A model generated the notes under the pieces. It searched no databases. It was not told the origin of the DNA and saw nothing but the letters and a program-made list of their open reading frames with translations. A DNA stretch of 64,000 nucleotides, taken from positions 1 to 64,000 of the forward strand of contig NW_013654802.1 in the NCBI RefSeq assembly GCF_000499385.1, written 5' to 3'. The stretch is from Eimeria necatrix (Eukaryota > Apicomplexa > Conoidasida > Eucoccidiorida > Eimeriidae). Positions 59,845 through 64,000 of this stretch are shown here, one piece after another. Numbering within the stretch: the stretch's first letter is position 1; each line of letters begins with the position of its first letter. The position numbers and the translations under genes were made by a program.

Positions 59845-62800
59845 ATGCAGGCGGGAGAGAAAATGCATGTTGTGCAGCAGTTAGATCCTCTGGAGCAGCC
59901 AGAGCTCCATTACCCCTGTGAAAGCTCAAAATTTGGAGAACCGGAAGTCCTGACGAGCCATATGTGCAGTGCACCGAGCACAAATGATTTTCGGCTGGTT
60001 GAAGGACCACCTGAGTTCTTCCTGGCTGCGAATCCTTCGGCGAAGCAGCTAGAGGCTTTCAAGGCTTTCACGGAGAATGCTAGGGTGACCAGAAGTGAGT
60101 TCTGCAGGAAAATTCAGACTGAGAGCACCGTCATAGATGGAGAAACCGACTCGTCTGCATCAGCCGAAGCCAAATCTACCTTCCTCAGCCGAACCCTCAG
60201 CAGGCCTATGAAAGGCAGGGAGACACGTGCGGCCGCAACAGTCCCGGAGCAGATACCGAGACCTGCAGAAGACAGCTGTGCAGTACCTACTGCAACACCG
60301 GAAATGCCAGGTTCCGAAGATGCATATCCTGAGGTGCCCGAGTTAGCGGGTAGCACTCGGCTCCTGCGTTACTTTCAAGGCTTCGATTATGATGTCACAG
60401 CTGCCAGCAATGCCTATCGACGCCACATGAAATGGAGGGAAGAAATGAATCTTACCTCCAAAAACAGGAGGACAGTTGTGGTATGTAGTTTCCAACCTCT
60501 CCACCGTGCCAGCTCTGAACCCTCGGCCATCTTTGCCACCCATAGGCAGCGTCGTATTCGCGCTTCATTGCCACTGCGGGTGCAAACACTGGTGTTCATG
60601 CTGTTTTTGGCTTGCTGATGCATTTGCAGGAGTCGATGTTGTTGCCTATGAGGCCTGAAGCCTCCCCAAATCATGCGGCCGTCACTAGGTTTTTCCCCAC
60701 AAATCCTGTGTTACGCCGTGACGAAGGCAAAAGCCCCGGTCTCACAATCTGCGCTGCAGCAGCGGCTGCAGCTAGTGCGCTAGGGGGAGGAAACAGTTTG
60801 CTTGTAGCCCTCAGCGACAAGGCGTTAGACTCAGTGATCCTAGATAAGCAAGGGAACATAATTTCCATAGAGCGGCCAGGTTGGAACGATTGCTTTCCTG
60901 TTTTATCAAGCCAAAGTTAAAGTTCTTAAGAGACCTTGCCGTGTTCAAGAATATGAAATGCTCACTTAGGTGCTGGGTGGGGGTCGTATATAGGCACGTA
61001 GCTAGGAAGGTTGCATCCATATTGCGAGCTTGACTTTCCTAAATGAAGGCTAAGGGTGACAAACCCGCAGGAGCAACCCCAGCACATTGTGCCCCCTTTC
61101 TTTACAAGACTTGGAGTATAACTCGGGCGTACTCACTGTGTTTGTGTGCAGGGCTATTAGACGTAAGTGGCCTATTCTCGGTGGTCTCGGAGAACGATTT
61201 CCTACGGTGGCATGCTTCAATTTTGGAGTTTCGCTGCATGCTGCTTGATGTGTGCGTCTCGTGTGACATTCGAATAAAGGGTGACCTATTATCTGCATTG
61301 GCGTTGACCACTTGTTCCATCATTTTGCATGACTCATGGTGTTAATTTGTGTAGCTGAGGTGTTACTTACGTACGCTTCTGTTGATTTTGATGGACGGTG
61401 TCTTCGCTTGTTATCTTGCTTCAGGCTGTCTCGTAAGTTCAACAGAATGGTTCGAATAACTTCAATAATCGATTTGCAGGGGCTCTCCACCCGGATTTTG
61501 AATCGGCGAGCCCTGAAGTGCGAAGCTTGATAGTAGCGTTGCAGCAGGCTCCGCCTAGACGTAGTTTGCGGTAAAACGTAAATTTGCACTTACGCTTTTC
61601 TCTGTGGGGACATATGCTAACAAATCCCTCCGTTTATGTTGGTTTCTTCAGTTTGCTTAGAAAGACAATTAGCTCGGCGAGTGAGAACTACCCGGAATCC
61701 ATCGGTACTATGTATTTCATCAATGCACCACGGACCTTTTCAACTCTTTGGTCGGCTATTCGCGGGTGGCTAAGAGAGAGAACCATCAACAAGATCAAAC
61801 TCTTGAGTCAGTCATAGCCCGAACTGCTAGGCTTCCTTGGAATGCAAATCACTGCTTCCAAAGTGTTACATTTCAGCTGCCTAGAATGCAGCTGTGTTGT
61901 TGTGTGTTATCTACAGGCAGCGACGCGGAAAGTGTCTTGGTTCGGAACGTTGGAGGTTATGCTCTTCCCCCCTCTTTGGGTGGCACTTGCACCTCTGCAA
62001 TGGCTGACTTTCCTCCACTGTAAGGCCATATGCGCTCCTGGGCCTCTCTTAGATGGACGTGCGAAATCAAGAGTCCAAAACTGAGAATCCTTCATTGTCA
62101 TCATCCACAAGTACACTGAATCTGTTGGCACAAACAGAGGCTTATTGTGACCGTTGTTATGTCCTGCTGCTGCAGAGACACAGATTTAGGTCCAGGAAGC
62201 ATGATACTGAATGTGGGGGCGAGGCGATGTAACCAAGCTATGGAGCTTGTGCGTTCAACATACGGAAGTTTTACTCGAGACGCAGTCAAAGTTTGATGGC
62301 AGCAGACCATAATGCCAGGGCGTGCAGGACACAGACCGCATGATATGCCCCCCCTATGTGCAATCCGCAACACCGGGGAGAGGAATTATTTAATTTTTTT
62401 GCTGCGCCTCATGATTCTTGCAGGTGCCCCAAAAATCTGTAGTTGAGTGGGTATGGGTAGCTGAAGACTTTGATGTGGGATTCAGCGCAATTTGGAGGTC
62501 TCAGGTGAGTCAATAGATAAGCGATACATGCACTGCTAGCAACCATCTGGCCTGACCCTGCATGCTGAATTACAGTAGCTCAGATTTTGTGAATCTGCGC
62601 CGTACAGTCAGGGAGTGAGAGCATTCTCGAGGAGCACCGCAAGTACCCTGCTCGCAAGTGAGCCTGTATACCGAGTTTCACCACCAGCCCTGTATGATGC
62701 ATATAGGTATTGTGCATGATAAACGCGTGAGTTTGATAGAAAACCTGCAAGGAATGCAGGACACCAGCTTCTACTCAATTGCATTTTCATTCAAGGCTTG

Positions 62801-63168
62801 TGCGCTATAGGCGAGTTAGTGGTGTCGTCACGGCGGAACAGGAGGGCACCTTAATCCTCTCATTTGACAATTCATGGGGATTGATTTCTTCTCGACGTGT
62901 CCGATACAAGGTAGACGGGTTCACTGTCCAGCAGAAATGCTTAGAACTCGATTCAAACGGGCAGGTGGTACCGTGGTACCTGTAATGCCGTTGAGGCTCC
63001 AGGGGTTGCAAATTTAGGTGATTGCGTAAACAGCTCGTATAGCTCGCAGGTCCTGATAGGCCAATGCTGCAAGTACTTTTGTGTTTATCTCTGCAGATTG
63101 AAGTCACGCCAGCTACACCAGCTGGAGTTATCATGCGCAGTAGCTCAGATTCCTCGAGCGTTGCGTGA
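59845..63168 (+). CDS. SEC14 (CRAL-TRIO) plus GOLD domain lipid-transfer protein
   Basis: Expected to bind and move phospholipid between membranes; the GOLD part usually contacts membranes or Golgi partners. Eleven exons keep phase at every junction: 59845-60480, 60630-60879, 61152-61260, 61425-61517, 61652-61806, 61917-62019, 62176-62290, 62424-62504, 62612-62706, 62796-62910 and 63097-63168 (607 residues). CRAL-TRIO-N: TRLLRYFQGFDYDVTAASNA then HMKWREEMN (about 170-203). Lipid-binding domain: DKQGNIISIERPG, GLFSVVSENDFLRWHASILE, VRITSIIDLQGLS, ENYPESIGTMYFINAPRTF, LRERTINKIKLL, ALPPSLGGT. GOLD: VVEWVWVAEDFDVGFSAIW, GTLILSFDNSWGLISSRR with the DN signature (about 571), VRYKIEVTPA. The first 165 residues are low complexity. 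A poly-Ala patch and about 50 extra residues sit between CRAL-TRIO-N and the lipid domain (exon 2). Confidence 0.93.
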
Positions 63169-64000
63169 CAAACAGCGCATACTTCTGTCCGTGCTTCCTG
63201 TTTGCACGCATTCGGAAGTTGTATTTAGATACCAACGAGTCATTTGGAAGTGGATAATAGTGCCAGTACGTCCCTAAGCTAGCGTTTGCACAGTGGAGGC
63301 TGAAATTAGCAGATCAGCTTCCTAGGGAGGCTCCGTGCGCGAGAACCGTACGCTGCTGCAGCATTTACGTTCTGCGTGAAAGGTGGCTAGTACAGACTAC
63401 GCTGCTGTATGGTATATGCTTAAAAGACGGACGCCTTCACTACTACGGCGTAGCTTTGGTCGTGACCTAACACTGATGGTTTTCTCATTTCGATTTCTTT
63501 AGCATTGTTGTAGTCTTAAGTTGGAAATAGATAGTAACTTGCTGCTTTGCATCAATTTCACAAGACTAAGACTAGTCAGCTTCACATGCTGCATTTTTCA
63601 CTCAGTTTGGAATTTTATGTAATTTATTCGAAAACGTTAAAAATTGCATGTGCTACAAAAGAGACTGAGAAACTCGGACCACGATGGCCTCGACTCAGTC
63701 GAGCAGTGTAGAACGCCTTCAAGTGCACTGCATCAGTGAGCAAAAGAATTCCCTCCGTTTTTGGGCGTGCTGCTGCTGCCCAGTTATCTCAGGAGTGGTT
63801 TTCTTTGCTCCTCAAGGCAATCCTCCATATGGGGACTGATGGCGGTGGTTGCGTTCTATCTTAAAATCTCTACATTCGTTGGAGTACTTGTTAGCTAATT
63901 TTCCACTTCGGGGGAGACGTTGGAGGGTTCTTTCAATTTCGATTTTTCCTGTGCTCTCGCTTTCCTTAGTTCGTCTTTCACTTCAGTCTCTCTCTTCTCT
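63169..64000. other. Downstream spacer to the right edge
   Basis: No gene seen. The last 100 bases are CT-rich. Confidence 0.55.

Noticed and set aside
1..64000. CRISPR arrays, insertion sequences, operons, riboswitches
   Set aside because: None expected in a coccidian nucleus and none seen: repeats here are tandem duplications or simple repeats without spacer arrays or transposase frames.

Overview
The window is nuclear DNA of a coccidian apicomplexan, most likely an Eimeria. The evidence is many short introns with GT-AG borders, AAACCCT repeats, long CAG/CTG triplet runs, and an apicomplexan gene set (a calcium-dependent protein kinase, a 6PGL-G6PD fusion, a PanB-PanE fusion). The species assignment is inference. 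Exon models were made by hand from reading frame, splice signals, intron phase and family motifs. Where every junction keeps phase I say so.

Layout. 1-1,431 (minus): 5' part of an RS-rich KH-domain RNA-binding protein whose introns hold AAACCCT arrays and a CTG run. 1,432-8,239: GC-rich triplet-repeat DNA, then sequence without a recognisable gene. 8,240-9,934 (plus): coiled-coil protein whose last recognised exon has a decayed copy 1.9 kb downstream. 13,909-18,349 (plus): CDPK with four EF-hands. 22,585-27,576 (plus): bifunctional 6-phosphogluconolactonase/glucose-6-phosphate dehydrogenase, 19 exons. 28,270-32,886 (minus, convergent): bifunctional ketopantoate hydroxymethyltransferase/ketopantoate reductase. 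36,486-37,488 (plus): CFAP97D1-like axonemal protein. 40,649-45,828 (plus): NSUN2/Trm4-type RNA cytosine-5 methyltransferase, 19 exons. 47,052-48,302 (minus): unrecognised protein with an ankyrin-like segment. 51,225-55,190 (plus): intronless Popeye-like membrane protein with a very large insertion in its cyclic-nucleotide-binding fold. 55,860-55,931 (minus): tRNA-Val(AAC). 59,845-63,168 (plus): SEC14 (CRAL-TRIO) plus GOLD lipid-transfer protein, 11 exons.

The genes do not form an operon or a pathway cluster. Two neighbouring metabolic genes are fusion enzymes: the first two steps of the oxidative pentose phosphate pathway, which makes NADPH, and two steps of pantoate synthesis, the second of which uses NADPH. 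CFAP97D1 and perhaps the coiled-coil protein would fit the flagellated microgamete.

The most unusual features are the AAACCCT arrays lying inside introns of the KH gene, one intron splitting the KH GXXG loop; the Popeye-like protein with its interrupted fold and C-terminal helical module; a 23-bp perfect hairpin inside a 6PGL intron; a GC-AG intron in G6PD; and a decayed copy of a methyltransferase exon lying in its own downstream intron. Local tandem duplications of 48-160 bp recur through introns and intergenic DNA.
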